DNA of 58,094 bases from Guptibacillus hwajinpoensis (lineage in GTDB: Bacteria; Bacillota; Bacilli; Bacillales; Bacillaceae_O), in the NCBI GenBank assembly GCA_016841765.1, contig JAENYN010000030.1, positions 1 through 58,094 of the forward strand, read 5' to 3'. Positions 25,127-33,662 of the stretch are shown piece after piece. Position 1 is the first letter of the stretch, and each line of letters opens with the position of its first letter. A program made the position numbers and the translations under genes. The notes under the pieces were generated by a model. It was not told the origin of the DNA. It made no database searches and was given only the letters and a program-made list of their open reading frames with translations.

Positions 25127-25909
25127 TCAGCTAAAATAAGCTTCAAGGGCATCAAGCAACCCGGAAACGGTATATGTTTCAGGGATCACATCAACATGCA
25201 GGCCAAGTTTTTCAGCAGTTCTGCCGGCGATGGGTCCGATGCATGCAACAACCTTGCCGCCTGCCCTTTTTTCGGCAGGTATATCTTTCAGCAATTCCAT
25301 AAAAGAAGAGACAGTCGAGGAACTCGTGAAAGTGAAGACATCAATGTCCCCATTACTGACCGCCTGTTCCAATTGAAGCTTTGCTGCATGATTCAGGTCG
25401 GTTTTATAAAAAATGACATCCCGGACTTCACAACCGCCGGACTGCAGAGCTTCAGGGAGCACTTCCCTTGCCAGGTTGCCGCGTGCCAGCACCACTTTAC
25501 TGTTTTTGCCCGTCAGATTTATCAGTTCATCAGCAAGTGCTTCAGCGACAAACTTTTCAGGAACAAGGTCGACGTGCAAACCGGCCTTTTCAGCAGCCTC
25601 TTTCGTTTTGGCTCCGACTACAGCGATTTTCGGAAGGGCTTCCGGCTTCCCATCACGTATAGTTTTCAAAAAATGCATAAAGTAGCGGACACCGTTTTTA
25701 CTCGTCAGGACAAGCCAGTCAAAATCAGCGAGATTTTCAATCGTTTTGCGGATTTCTGCCGTATTTTCCGGTTCACCTGTCCGAATGAGCGGTATTTCCA
25801 CCGGAATGCCGCCCCGCCGCCTGATTTGGCTGCTGTAGGAGGCTGCCTGCCCGGCTGCACGCGGATTCAGTATCCGTTTACCGTATAACGGGCCCGGAGC
25901 CCTGTCCAT
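25127..25909 (-). CDS. hemD: Uroporphyrinogen-III synthase
   Basis: This 260-residue enzyme closes hydroxymethylbilane with inversion of ring D to give uroporphyrinogen III. The family is poorly conserved; visible are DWLVLTSKNGVRYF (about 74-87) and VFTFTSSSTVSSFMELL (about 185-200), the two interdomain segments that hold the Ser/Thr contacts, and CIGPIAGRTAEKLGL near the end. Its ATG overlaps the hemC stop codon by one base (TAATG), so translation is coupled to hemC. Confidence 0.95.
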   Translation of the reverse strand: MDRAPGPLYGKRILNPRAAGQAASYSSQIRRRGGIPVEIPLIRTGEPENTAEIRKTIENLADFDWLVLTSKNGVRYFMHFLKTIRDGKPEALPKIAVVGAKTKEAAEKAGLHVDLVPEKFVAEALADELINLTGKNSKVVLARGNLAREVLPEALQSGGCEVRDVIFYKTDLNHAAKLQLEQAVSNGDIDVFTFTSSSTVSSFMELLKDIPAEKRAGGKVVACIGPIAGRTAEKLGLHVDVIPETYTVSGLLDALEAYFS

Positions 25910-26838
25910 TACTGATCAAGCTCCTTTTTCACCTGTTCCACAAGCTTGCCTGCACCCCGTTCAATAAGCAGGTCTGCCGCCTTGCTTCCAGCTGCCGCAG
26001 GATCCCTGTCTGTAACGGTCTCTTTCAAAAGGGTTTGTCCATCCGGAGACCCGACCATTGCTGTGACAGTGACTTCATTATTTTCCATAACCGCATGTGC
26101 TCCGACCGGAACCTGGCAGCCGCCTTCTATTTTATATAAGAAAGCACGTTCTGCAGTGGTCGTAAGTTCGGTATGGCTGTCATTGAGCTTCTGAAGAAGT
26201 TCCTGGAGGTCTTTGTCGCCTTCGCGGCATTCAATGGCAAGCGCCCCCTGTCCTACAGCCGGAATCATGACATCGGGCTCAAGATACTCTGTCACGACAT
26301 CGTCAGACCAGCCCATGCGCTGTAATCCGGCAGCGGCAAGAACAATTGCATCGAAATCTTCCGTATCGAGTTTTGCCAGGCGGGTATCAATGTTTCCCCT
26401 AATCGGTTTGATTTCGAGGTCAGGCCGCCTGCTTAAAATTTGGGAACCGCGGCGCAGGCTGCTTGTGCCGACGACAGAGCCGGCAGGAAGATCATCAAGC
26501 TTTTGGCCGGATTTTGAAATGAATGCATCCCGAAAATCGACACGTTTTGGCACACATGCAATCACAAAGCCTTCCGGGAGTTCAGAAGGTACATCTTTCA
26601 TGCTGTGGACAGCCATATCGATTTCCTTGTCAGCCATTGCCTGCTCGATCTCTTTTACAAACAGGCCTTTTCCACCGACCTTGGACAGCGTGACATCCAG
26701 GATCTTATCCCCTTTTGTCACAATCTTTTTCACTTCGAACTCATAAGGCAAGCCGAATTGTTTAAGTTGTTCAATGACCCACTCAGTCTGGGTCAGAGCC
26801 AGTTTACTTTTTCGGGAACCTATTACAATTTTACGCAT
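25909..26838 (-). CDS. hemC: Porphobilinogen deaminase (hydroxymethylbilane synthase)
   Basis: This 309-residue enzyme links four porphobilinogens. The dipyrromethane cofactor cysteine is in [13 protein letters not shown] (about residue 241). [20 protein letters not shown] opens the protein and [11 protein letters not shown] carries the catalytic Asp. I chose the ATG at 26838, which has GGAGG five bases before it; a longer frame from 26868 adds ten residues without a ribosome site. The gene lies between hemX and hemD in the usual Bacillus order. Confidence 0.97.
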   Translation of the reverse strand: MRKIVIGSRKSKLALTQTEWVIEQLKQFGLPYEFEVKKIVTKGDKILDVTLSKVGGKGLFVKEIEQAMADKEIDMAVHSMKDVPSELPEGFVIACVPKRVDFRDAFISKSGQKLDDLPAGSVVGTSSLRRGSQILSRRPDLEIKPIRGNIDTRLAKLDTEDFDAIVLAAAGLQRMGWSDDVVTEYLEPDVMIPAVGQGALAIECREGDKDLQELLQKLNDSHTELTTTAERAFLYKIEGGCQVPVGAHAVMENNEVTVTAMVGSPDGQTLLKETVTDRDPAAAGSKAADLLIERGAGKLVEQVKKELDQ

Positions 26839-27002
26839 AGAAACCTCCAACTTTTGTATGGTTTTCAATTGTTATATCGGCAAAGATCAATCGTACTGAT
26901 GGCTTCAGCAGATCTTCACTCTTGCAGCAAAAATTCATTTCATGATGCCTGGTACCCGGAACCCCGGAAAAGAAAGGCTTAAGACTATTCTCGTCTATCC
27001 CT

Positions 27003-27836
27003 TTAAGGATACCAAATATGGAAGCTTGACAAACTTCCAAACAGGAAAAAGTTGATCAATACAATGAGAAAAGCGGCAAAATTCCAGGTAACCATTTGTT
27101 TTCCCTGTATTCCTTTGCCGGCTTTCATATACAAAATGAAACTGTACACAGCCAGTACGATGAATGAACCGATGACTTTCGCATCATAGAAATTAAACTG
27201 TTCAACTTTTACATTCGCCCAGATAATCCCCAATATCAAACTGATCAGCAGCAGTGGCACACCGATCAAATTGAAACGGAATGCCATCTTCTCGAACGTG
27301 GACAAATCCCCAAGGCGCTGCAGCCTTTTTCCCCATTGTTTCTGTTTCAGCATGTTATATTGCAGCAAATACATGATTGATAAAATAAAAGATATCGAGA
27401 AAGCCCCATATGACAGTATCGCTATTGTAATATGGATGACAGCAAGCTCCGACATCAGCCGTTCTGCCGATGAAGCGGCAAAATGCTGATCAGGCGCGAG
27501 CAAGTGCAATGTCATAAAGCTGAAGCCGAGCAGATTGGTGAAAAACACAAAAAAATCCATACGGAAAAGCCTGTTTATGATCAGCGAAAACGTCACAAGC
27601 ACCCAGGCATAAAAATAGAGACCTTCCAGAAGGGTAAGAATCGGGAAACGGTTCGTCTCCAGCATTCTTACAACAAGGAATACGGTCTGTAAAATCCAGA
27701 CAATAGAAAGCAACCAGAAGGCTGTCCGATTCACCTTCCGGTTGTTTTGAATAAAGTCTATAAAATATAAAAGTACGCTTAGCGAGTAGAGAAGTATCAT
27801 CAATTCATATATCAATTTAAGATTTATACCGCTCAT
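27003..27836 (-). CDS. hemX: HemX membrane protein (CcsA/ResC-like)
   Basis: This 277-residue protein has eight hydrophobic helices and the cytochrome c assembly (CcsA) type of layout. In B. subtilis HemX controls the amount of glutamyl-tRNA reductase (HemA), an established role. Conserved HLLAPDQHFA and VIHITIAILSYGAFSISF regions are visible. AAAGGTG precedes the ATG. It follows hemA by 46 bases and hemC lies 164 bases downstream. Possible heme binding by the histidines is inferred. Confidence 0.94.
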   Translation of the reverse strand: MSGINLKLIYELMILLYSLSVLLYFIDFIQNNRKVNRTAFWLLSIVWILQTVFLVVRMLETNRFPILTLLEGLYFYAWVLVTFSLIINRLFRMDFFVFFTNLLGFSFMTLHLLAPDQHFAASSAERLMSELAVIHITIAILSYGAFSISFILSIMYLLQYNMLKQKQWGKRLQRLGDLSTFEKMAFRFNLIGVPLLLISLILGIIWANVKVEQFNFYDAKVIGSFIVLAVYSFILYMKAGKGIQGKQMVTWNFAAFLIVLINFFLFGSLSSFHIWYP

Positions 27837-27882
27837 CGACCGACACCTTTATTTATCATTTGACGTGCTGTCAGCCGCCGGC

Positions 27883-29238
27883 TTAAAGCCTGGCCGCCGC
27901 TTCATCCATGCGCAGGGCTGCTTTTCTTGCCTGCTTATGAAGCCGGTTTTCTGTTTCAGATGCCTTTTTCACTTCTTCTTCGATGCCGAATATTTTCACA
28001 AATAAGTCGATCGCTTCATCGGCATTAGGCTCTGAAGCCATCTCTTTCACGCGGGTTACGGGCTCACGGAGCATTTGATTGATAATGCTCTTTGTGTGCT
28101 TATTCAAAATTTTCCGTTCCCGTTCCGTAAGATCAGGCATCTTCCGTTCGATGCTCTTCATTGTTTCTGCCTGTATCGACAAGGCTTTTTCCCGAAGGCT
28201 CGAAATGACAGGCACGACCCCAAGCTGATTCAGCCATGCACGGAATTCCACCAGTTCCGCTTCGATGAGCAGTTCAATCTTTTCAGCTTCGCGCTGGCGT
28301 TCGAGCTTATTGGCTTCAACTATGCCTTCAAGGTCATCAATATCATAAAGGAATACACCCTCAAGATCGTTCAAAGCCGGGTCCAGGTCACGCGGTACAG
28401 CGATATCCACTAAAAACAGCGGACGGCCTTTGCGTTTGCTTTCAATTTCCCTGTACATCTTTTTCGTGAGTACATAGTCTTTTGAGCCTGTGGAGCTGAT
28501 CAAAATATCTGCTGAAGACAGGACATCTGCCATGTTGTCCAATGTCTTCGCATCCCCATCAAACTTTGCAGCAAGGATATGTGCCTTTTCATAGGTGCGG
28601 TTTACAACGGTGATGCGCGAAGCCCCGTTTCCGGTCAGGTTTTTGGCAGCCAGCTCCCCCATTTTCCCAGCACCAAGGATGACAACGTGCTTATTGGCAA
28701 GGCTTCCGAAGATTTTCTTTGCCAGCTCCACTGCTGCGTAGCTGACAGAAACCGCATTCTCCCCGATTTCCGTGCTGGAATGGGCTTTCTTTGCTGTTGT
28801 AACGACCTGCTTAAACAGATGGTTGAAGATTGTGCCGGTTGTGCCCTCTGCCTGTGCTAGTGTAAAACTGTCACGGACCTGTCCAAGAATTTGTGTCTCA
28901 CCTATCACCATTGAGTCAAGGCCTGACGCAACCCTGAAAAGGTGCTCGACTGCACCCTCATCCTCATAGATGGTCAGATAAGGTGAAAACTCTTCCTTAT
29001 CAAGGCCGAACCATTCAGCCAGGAACGCTTTAATATAATATCGCCCAACATGCAATTGATCGACAACCGCAAATATTTCTGTACGGTTGCATGTCGACAA
29101 TATGACATCTTCAAGCACACTTTTTTGCCGGCGCAATTTCTTGACGGCTTCATGTAAATCTGTTTCATTAAAAGTAAGTTTTTCTCGAATTTCCACTGGG
29201 GCCGTTTTATAATTTAAACCGACAACTAGAATATGCAA
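27883..29238 (-). CDS. hemA: Glutamyl-tRNA reductase
   Basis: This 451-residue enzyme reduces Glu-tRNA to glutamate-1-semialdehyde with NADPH, the first step of tetrapyrrole synthesis. The catalytic cysteine is in [12 protein letters not shown] (about residue 50). [12 protein letters not shown] and the NADPH-binding [17 protein letters not shown] (about 186-202) are clear. The C-terminal dimerisation helix is rich in charged residues. The start is TTG with GGGGTG seven bases upstream. It heads the hem operon. Confidence 0.98.
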   Translation of the reverse strand: MHILVVGLNYKTAPVEIREKLTFNETDLHEAVKKLRRQKSVLEDVILSTCNRTEIFAVVDQLHVGRYYIKAFLAEWFGLDKEEFSPYLTIYEDEGAVEHLFRVASGLDSMVIGETQILGQVRDSFTLAQAEGTTGTIFNHLFKQVVTTAKKAHSSTEIGENAVSVSYAAVELAKKIFGSLANKHVVILGAGKMGELAAKNLTGNGASRITVVNRTYEKAHILAAKFDGDAKTLDNMADVLSSADILISSTGSKDYVLTKKMYREIESKRKGRPLFLVDIAVPRDLDPALNDLEGVFLYDIDDLEGIVEANKLERQREAEKIELLIEAELVEFRAWLNQLGVVPVISSLREKALSIQAETMKSIERKMPDLTERERKILNKHTKSIINQMLREPVTRVKEMASEPNADEAIDLFVKIFGIEEEVKKASETENRLHKQARKAALRMDEAAARL

Positions 29239-29299
29239 TGTATTTCACCCCGATAAATAAGTAATTACGGTTTCCAATGTAAGCTTGTTGGATACCTAC

Positions 29300-29309
29300 A
29301 TTATAACAT
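29300..29309 (-). promoter_or_regulatory. Extended -10 promoter of hemA
   Basis: On the minus strand TGTTATAAT (TATAAT at 29300-29305) gives an extended -10 element about 60 bases before the hemA start. No good -35 hexamer is seen, which is common with extended -10 promoters. I looked for a PerR box, known at B. subtilis hemA, but did not find a convincing one. Confidence 0.6.
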
Positions 29310-29492
29310 GCCAAAATTGCCACAAATAAAAAAATGTGAACAAAATTCGAACAGAAAATTATGATAAGATAATAAAATAACCAATCATTCCAACTACAAT
29401 GTAATCTTAATGTAAATTATTCTCTCCCACAAAAGATACCAGAGATGATAGCATTAATCAAGCTTCCCGCATAGAACGACAGGAGGACGGCA

Positions 29493-29978
29493 ATGAAAAA
29501 ACAGGGGATTTTTCCAGGAATACTATTAATAGGAATCGGATTATACTTTTTGCTGCAAGAACTACATTATACAAAGCTAGAGCCATTTTATACCTGGCCG
29601 ACTCTTTTGATCATCATCGGCATCGCCTTTCTGGCCCGGTCAAAAAGCGGCGGGGATAGTGACAGCATATTTCCCGGCATTGTCCTTACCGGTCTGGGCA
29701 TCCACTTCCATGCTGCCGGCACACTTCCTTTTTGGCCCGATCATTGGGCCGTTTATACCATCATCCTCGGATTTGCATTCCTGGCAAAATGGAAGAAGAC
29801 CGGTTCTGGAATTGCAGCGGGGCTGATACTGCTCGGCCTGTCGGCTTTTGCGCTGTTTTATGATGGATTGATGGCCTGGCTGGGTCTTATCGACCGGACA
29901 ATCGGCTGGATTGAAAGATTTTGGCCGGCCGCATTAATTGCACTGGGACTATATTTTCTATTTGTAAGAAAAAAATAA
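29493..29978 (+). CDS. LiaF/DUF5668-type membrane protein
   Basis: The 161-residue protein is made almost entirely of four to six hydrophobic segments, arranged as repeats of the pattern PGILLIGIGLYFLL and PTLLIIIGIAFL (LiaI/LiaF-like transmembrane module, residues 1-60, again near 60-105 and 105-158). Such modules occur in cell-envelope stress proteins, but this one lacks the soluble LiaF C-terminal domain. AGGAGG precedes the ATG. It stands alone on the plus strand, between hemA and the amino acid transporter. Its function is unknown. Confidence 0.8.
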   Translation: MKKQGIFPGILLIGIGLYFLLQELHYTKLEPFYTWPTLLIIIGIAFLARSKSGGDSDSIFPGIVLTGLGIHFHAAGTLPFWPDHWAVYTIILGFAFLAKWKKTGSGIAAGLILLGLSAFALFYDGLMAWLGLIDRTIGWIERFWPAALIALGLYFLFVRKK

Positions 29979-30313
29979 CAGGTTTATGGGACATAGTATA
30001 TGTGGAGACTGACAGTTTATACGCCAAAAGCGGCCAGAGGCAAACGAACTCTGCATTGAAGTTTTAGTTTCTTTTAATCACAACGCATATATCCTTAACA
30101 GTAAAGAAAACTCGTCGACTGGCAAGCTGGAAAGCCATCAGGCGAAAACAGAGGCATAGTTGCCCATATCTAAATTCTTAAAAATTGGCAAATGCGTCGA
30201 ACTATACTTCCTTGCTTACAATTTATGCTTTCCTATATGCCAAAAAGGGTGCCGTGAATCAAAGTGATTCGGCACCCTTTTTATATGGTTATAAGTAGTT
30301 GTAATCGAAGTGC
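29979..30313. other. Gene-free stretch between the LiaF-like gene and glnQ
   Basis: These 335 bases contain the bidirectional terminator at 30242-30282. Between 29979 and 30240 I see no gene, no clear promoter and only short inverted repeats. Confidence 0.5.
30242..30282. terminator. Bidirectional terminator
   Basis: GGGTGCCG and CGGCACCC arms continue into GAATCA/TGATTC with a small loop and one mismatch. AAAAA flanks one side and TTTTT the other. It stands between the convergent LiaF-like gene (plus) and the ABC ATPase gene (minus) and can end both. Confidence 0.92.
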
Positions 30314-31054
30314 TTATAGGATTGTGCTGAAAAATTCCTTTGTCCGTTCCTCTTTCGGATTATCAAAAATCTCGGATGGATGTCCGACTTCGACAATGCG
30401 GCCGTCATGCATATATACAACCCAATCGGCGACTTCACGGGCAAATCCCATTTCATGGGTGACGACAACCATCGTCATGCCTTCTTCAGCAAGTTCCTTC
30501 ATGGTGGCGAGCACCTCACCGACCAGTTCGGGGTCAAGCGCTGACGTCGGCTCGTCAAACAGCATGATATCAGGCTTCATTGCAAGAGACCTGGCGATGG
30601 CGACCCGCTGCTTTTGGCCGCCTGACAGCCTGGATGGATATTCATTCTCTTTATCGGCGAGCCCCACTTTTTTCAAAAGCTCGCGTCCGTCTTTAAGCGC
30701 CTGCTTCTTCGGAATCTTTTTGACCTGTACAGGTGCCTCGATGACATTTTCAATGACTGTCTTATGCGGGAAGAGATTGAAGTGCTGAAACACCATCCCA
30801 ACCGTTTGCCTCACTTCATTCAAGTTATGGGTGGACGGTTTAATTTCCTCCCCTTCAATGATCACTTTTCCGTTATCTTTCATTTCAAGGAAGTTCAAGC
30901 AGCGCAGCAGCGTGCTTTTACCGGAGCCGGATGCCCCGATGAGGACGACTACGTCACTTTCTTTCACGCTCATATCAATATCTTTTAATACATGTAAATC
31001 CCCAAAGGACTTATTCAATTTTTCTACCTTGATCATTTCCTTTTCTTCACTCAA
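30314..31054 (-). CDS. glnQ: Polar amino acid ABC transporter, ATPase
   Basis: This 246-residue ATPase energises the uptake of a polar amino acid (probably glutamine, inferred from family). Walker [11 protein letters not shown], signature [15 protein letters not shown], Walker [15 protein letters not shown] and switch histidine [10 protein letters not shown] are all present. The start is a TTG, seven bases after AAGGAGG. It is the third gene of the binding-protein, permease, ATPase operon. Exact substrate cannot be read from the sequence. Confidence 0.93.
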   Translation of the reverse strand: MSEEKEMIKVEKLNKSFGDLHVLKDIDMSVKESDVVVLIGASGSGKSTLLRCLNFLEMKDNGKVIIEGEEIKPSTHNLNEVRQTVGMVFQHFNLFPHKTVIENVIEAPVQVKKIPKKQALKDGRELLKKVGLADKENEYPSRLSGGQKQRVAIARSLAMKPDIMLFDEPTSALDPELVGEVLATMKELAEEGMTMVVVTHEMGFAREVADWVVYMHDGRIVEVGHPSEIFDNPKEERTKEFFSTIL

Positions 31055-31123
31055 AGGATGTACCTCCTTAACGTCATTGGACAGCTATCTACGTTACTTA
31101 GTTTAAATTTATACGCTTATTGA

Positions 31124-31783
31124 TCAGTCACTTACCGACATTTTCTTTTCAACCCAGCTCACAACGACTGTCAGGATGAGTACCAGGATGAGGTAATAGA
31201 TTGCAACAATCAAGAGGTAAGTCATATTATCAAAATTATTGGATCCCATCGTTGTTGCCGCATTGAACAACTCGTACATGCCGATGAAAGCAGCCAGGGA
31301 TGAATCCTTCGTTGCGATGATGAACTGGTTGCCCAGCGGCGGCAGCGCCCGGCGGAACGCCTGCGGCAGCACGATCCTTCTCATCGAAAGCCATCTCGTC
31401 ATGCCAAGGGAGCGTCCGGCTTCCATCTGGCCTTTATCGATCGATTGTATCGTTCCGCGGAAAATTTCGGCAATGTAGGCACCGTTGTGGAAAGCGAGGC
31501 CGAGAGTCGCTGACCAGAAAGCTGAAATATTCAGGCTTGTCAGTCCAAAATAGAAGATAAAGATTTGAACAATCAATGGGGTTCCTCGAACGATGAAAAT
31601 ATAGAAGTTTGAAATCCATTCTAATACTGTAATGCGGGATATTTTTAAAAGCGCAAAAAACAGGCCGATAAAAATGGCGATCAATACAGAAATTGCCGTC
31701 AATTTCAATGTGACGAGCATCGCTTCTATAAAAATATCAGAACTGTCCATAAAAGTTTCAAAAAAGTGCGCAAACGTAGGCAA
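31124..31783 (-). CDS. glnP: Polar amino acid ABC transporter, permease
   Basis: I prefer the TTG start at 31783, nine bases after AAAGGAG, which gives 219 residues, the usual length of the HisMQ/GlnP family. An in-frame ATG at 31840 would place the start inside a stem-loop and has no ribosome site. The protein has about five membrane helices. The EAA loop, which contacts the ATPase, is visible as EAGRSLGMTRWLSMRRIVLPQ. It lies between the binding-protein gene and the ATPase gene. Confidence 0.93.
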   Translation of the reverse strand: MPTFAHFFETFMDSSDIFIEAMLVTLKLTAISVLIAIFIGLFFALLKISRITVLEWISNFYIFIVRGTPLIVQIFIFYFGLTSLNISAFWSATLGLAFHNGAYIAEIFRGTIQSIDKGQMEAGRSLGMTRWLSMRRIVLPQAFRRALPPLGNQFIIATKDSSLAAFIGMYELFNAATTMGSNNFDNMTYLLIVAIYYLILVLILTVVVSWVEKKMSVSD

Positions 31784-31800
31784 GTCTTCCATCTCCTTTA

Positions 31801-31840
31801 ATGCGGAGAATGCGCGCAATATAGAGCGCGCATTCCGCAT
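31801..31840 (-). other. Intercistronic stem-loop between binding protein and permease
   Basis: A perfect 10-bp stem (GAATGCGCGC at 31808-31817, GCGCGCATTC at 31826-31835, 8-base loop) extends, after a two-base bulge, by five more pairs (ATGCG/CGCAT). It has no T run on the minus strand, so it is not a classical terminator. Such structures often stabilise the mRNA of a highly expressed upstream binding-protein gene. Confidence 0.8.
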
Positions 31841-31872
31841 AAATTCATAGCTAGATTACATGATGTGTTGGG

Positions 31873-32688
31873 TTATTCTGGTTTTGTTGTGATGTCTTCA
31901 TCAAAATATTCTTTACTGATTTCAGATAATGTGCCGTCTTCACGCAGTTTTTCAAGGGCTGCGTTGATCTCCTCAAGGAGCTTGTCGTTCTCCTTTGCAA
32001 CGGCGATTGCCTGTTCACTTCGGCCAAGAAGCTCTCTATCTTCAATTTCAAGCCCTTTGCCGATGGCGGTTTTTCCTGTAACAAAGTCGGTGATAACCGC
32101 ATCATGTTTCCCCTTGCTCAATGCTTCAAGAGCGGTGACGTCACTGTCATAGTTGACGATATTGTCTGTAACCTCTTGAGCGTTCTTGGCATAGGTTGAG
32201 CCTTTGGATACTGCAATCTCTTTGCCTTCAAGGTCATCAAGTGTTTGAACATCGCTGTCCGGGCGGGTGAATATTTGTGGACCAGAGTAGTAATAAGGGG
32301 TTGAGAAATCCACGTGTTCTGCACGTTCTTCGGTGATTGTGTGGCTGGCGACCGCAGCGTCAAAACGGCCTGTTTTGACACCTTCAACGATACTTGCAAA
32401 CTTGAATTTTTTCTGTACTGGTTCAAGCCCCAATTCCTCAGCGACAGCGTTGGCGACATCGATGTCAAAACCGGTCATCTCACCGTTCGGCCCAGTCTGG
32501 CTGAATGGAGCGAAGTCACCTGAAGCAGCGAACGTGAACTTTCCATCTTCAACAAGATTCATGCCGCTGTCGGATCCTTCTCCTTCACCGCCGCCGGATG
32601 ATGCACCTTCTTCCTCTCCGCCGCCGCATGCGGCAAGCATGCCTGCTGTCAGGACTAACACTAACATTGTCATTAACCATTTTTTCAT
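31873..32688 (-). CDS. glnH: Polar amino acid ABC transporter, substrate-binding lipoprotein
   Basis: This 271-residue solute-binding protein captures the amino acid outside the membrane. It has a signal peptide with lipobox LAAC at about residue 18-21, so it is lipid-anchored. MTGFDIDVANAVAEELGL and GRFDAAVASHTITEERAEHVDFSTPY are the family signatures of type II binding proteins for Gln/Arg/His. The ATG at 32688 follows GGAGAGGG; the longer frame from 32772 has no leader logic. A Gly/Ser/Glu linker follows the lipid cysteine. Confidence 0.94.
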   Translation of the reverse strand: MKKWLMTMLVLVLTAGMLAACGGGEEEGASSGGGEGEGSDSGMNLVEDGKFTFAASGDFAPFSQTGPNGEMTGFDIDVANAVAEELGLEPVQKKFKFASIVEGVKTGRFDAAVASHTITEERAEHVDFSTPYYYSGPQIFTRPDSDVQTLDDLEGKEIAVSKGSTYAKNAQEVTDNIVNYDSDVTALEALSKGKHDAVITDFVTGKTAIGKGLEIEDRELLGRSEQAIAVAKENDKLLEEINAALEKLREDGTLSEISKEYFDEDITTKPE

Positions 32689-33074
32689 TTTGAAGACCCT
32701 CTCCTTTTTTTCTCTTTCACATACTTGTGAACCTCTCCTCAAACAGGGCAACTCCCAAGGAAAACCTCCCAACCTCCTTCGAATTATCTCAATATTCTAA
32801 AAAATGCAGTACTACTATAATGTTACAGATGACGTGAAATTTTTTCAATTTTCATTCTAGCCACTCAGCAGGCCTGCGCTCTTCTTATGTATGGTTTGGA
32901 GGGTTGTCCCACAGGTTTCCTTAAAAATGCAAGAGAATTCACACTGTTACATTATTACCCTCTCCATGAAACGTATAAACATATTATTTAATACTATTGA
33001 AATACAAAAATTAAGCTGGCAGTATACATATGAAAACACCCGAAAGGAAACAGTTCCTTCCGGGTGTTTTGTGA
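32689..33074. other. Gene-free stretch between glnH and engB
   Basis: These 386 bases contain the engB terminator (33033-33070) and the region from which glnH should be transcribed. The AT-rich part at 32770-32830 could hold a promoter but no convincing -35/-10 pair with right spacing was found. No gene is seen. Confidence 0.5.
33033..33070 (-). terminator. Terminator after engB
   Basis: On the minus strand ACACCCGGAAGGAA and TTTCCTTTCGGGTGT pair with one or two mismatches, followed by TTTTC. It lies directly after the engB stop, so the lonA-engB transcript ends here. Confidence 0.85.
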
Positions 33075-33662
33075 TTACGCACGGATAAGGCGCTCGATTG
33101 CTGACCATGCCTGGTCTTTGCCCTGGGCGGTTTCAGCAGAAAAGACGATCGTTTCATCATCCGCTTCCATTTCAAGTGTCTCTTTAACGATTTTGAGATG
33201 TTTTTGCCATTTGCCTTTCGGTATTTTGTCAGCTTTCGTAGCGACTACGAGAACCGGGATGCCGTAGTGTTTCAGAAAGTCATACATCATAACATCATCA
33301 TTGCTCGGCGGGTGACGGAGATCGACAATCTGGACAACGCCTTTAAGCCTTTCAGATATTGTGAGATATTCTTCAATCATCCGGCCCCACTTTTCTTTCT
33401 CCTTTTTGGAAACCTTTGCGAACCCATAGCCCGGAACATCGACGAAGTACAGGGAATCATTGATATTATAAAAGTTCAGCGTTTGCGTTTTTCCCGGCCT
33501 TTGTGAGGTTCTTGCCAGGTTCTTCCTATTGATCATTTTATTGATGAACGATGACTTCCCGACGTTTGACCGTCCGGCAAGGGCTATTTCAGGATATCCT
33601 TCACCGGGGTATTGTTCAGGTTTGACAGCACTTATGACGATTTCTGCTTTGGTGACCTTCAT
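33075..33662 (-). CDS. engB: Ribosome biogenesis GTPase EngB (YsxC)
   Basis: This 195-residue GTPase helps late assembly of the 50S subunit and is essential in B. subtilis. G1 [14 protein letters not shown] (about 31-44), G2 region [12 protein letters not shown]3 [11 protein letters not shown]4 ATKADKI and G5 VFSAETAQG are all present. It overlaps lonA by four bases (ATGA) and is coupled to it. In B. subtilis hemA follows ysxC; here the glnHPQ block and the LiaF-like gene stand between. Confidence 0.97.
   Translation of the reverse strand: MKVTKAEIVISAVKPEQYPGEGYPEIALAGRSNVGKSSFINKMINRKNLARTSQRPGKTQTLNFYNINDSLYFVDVPGYGFAKVSKKEKEKWGRMIEEYLTISERLKGVVQIVDLRHPPSNDDVMMYDFLKHYGIPVLVVATKADKIPKGKWQKHLKIVKETLEMEADDETIVFSAETAQGKDQAWSAIERLIRA

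Noticed and set aside
29281-29330. PerR box at the hemA promoter
   Set aside because: The known box in B. subtilis is a near palindrome TTATAAT-N-ATTATAA. Only the promoter -10 part is seen here, without the second arm.
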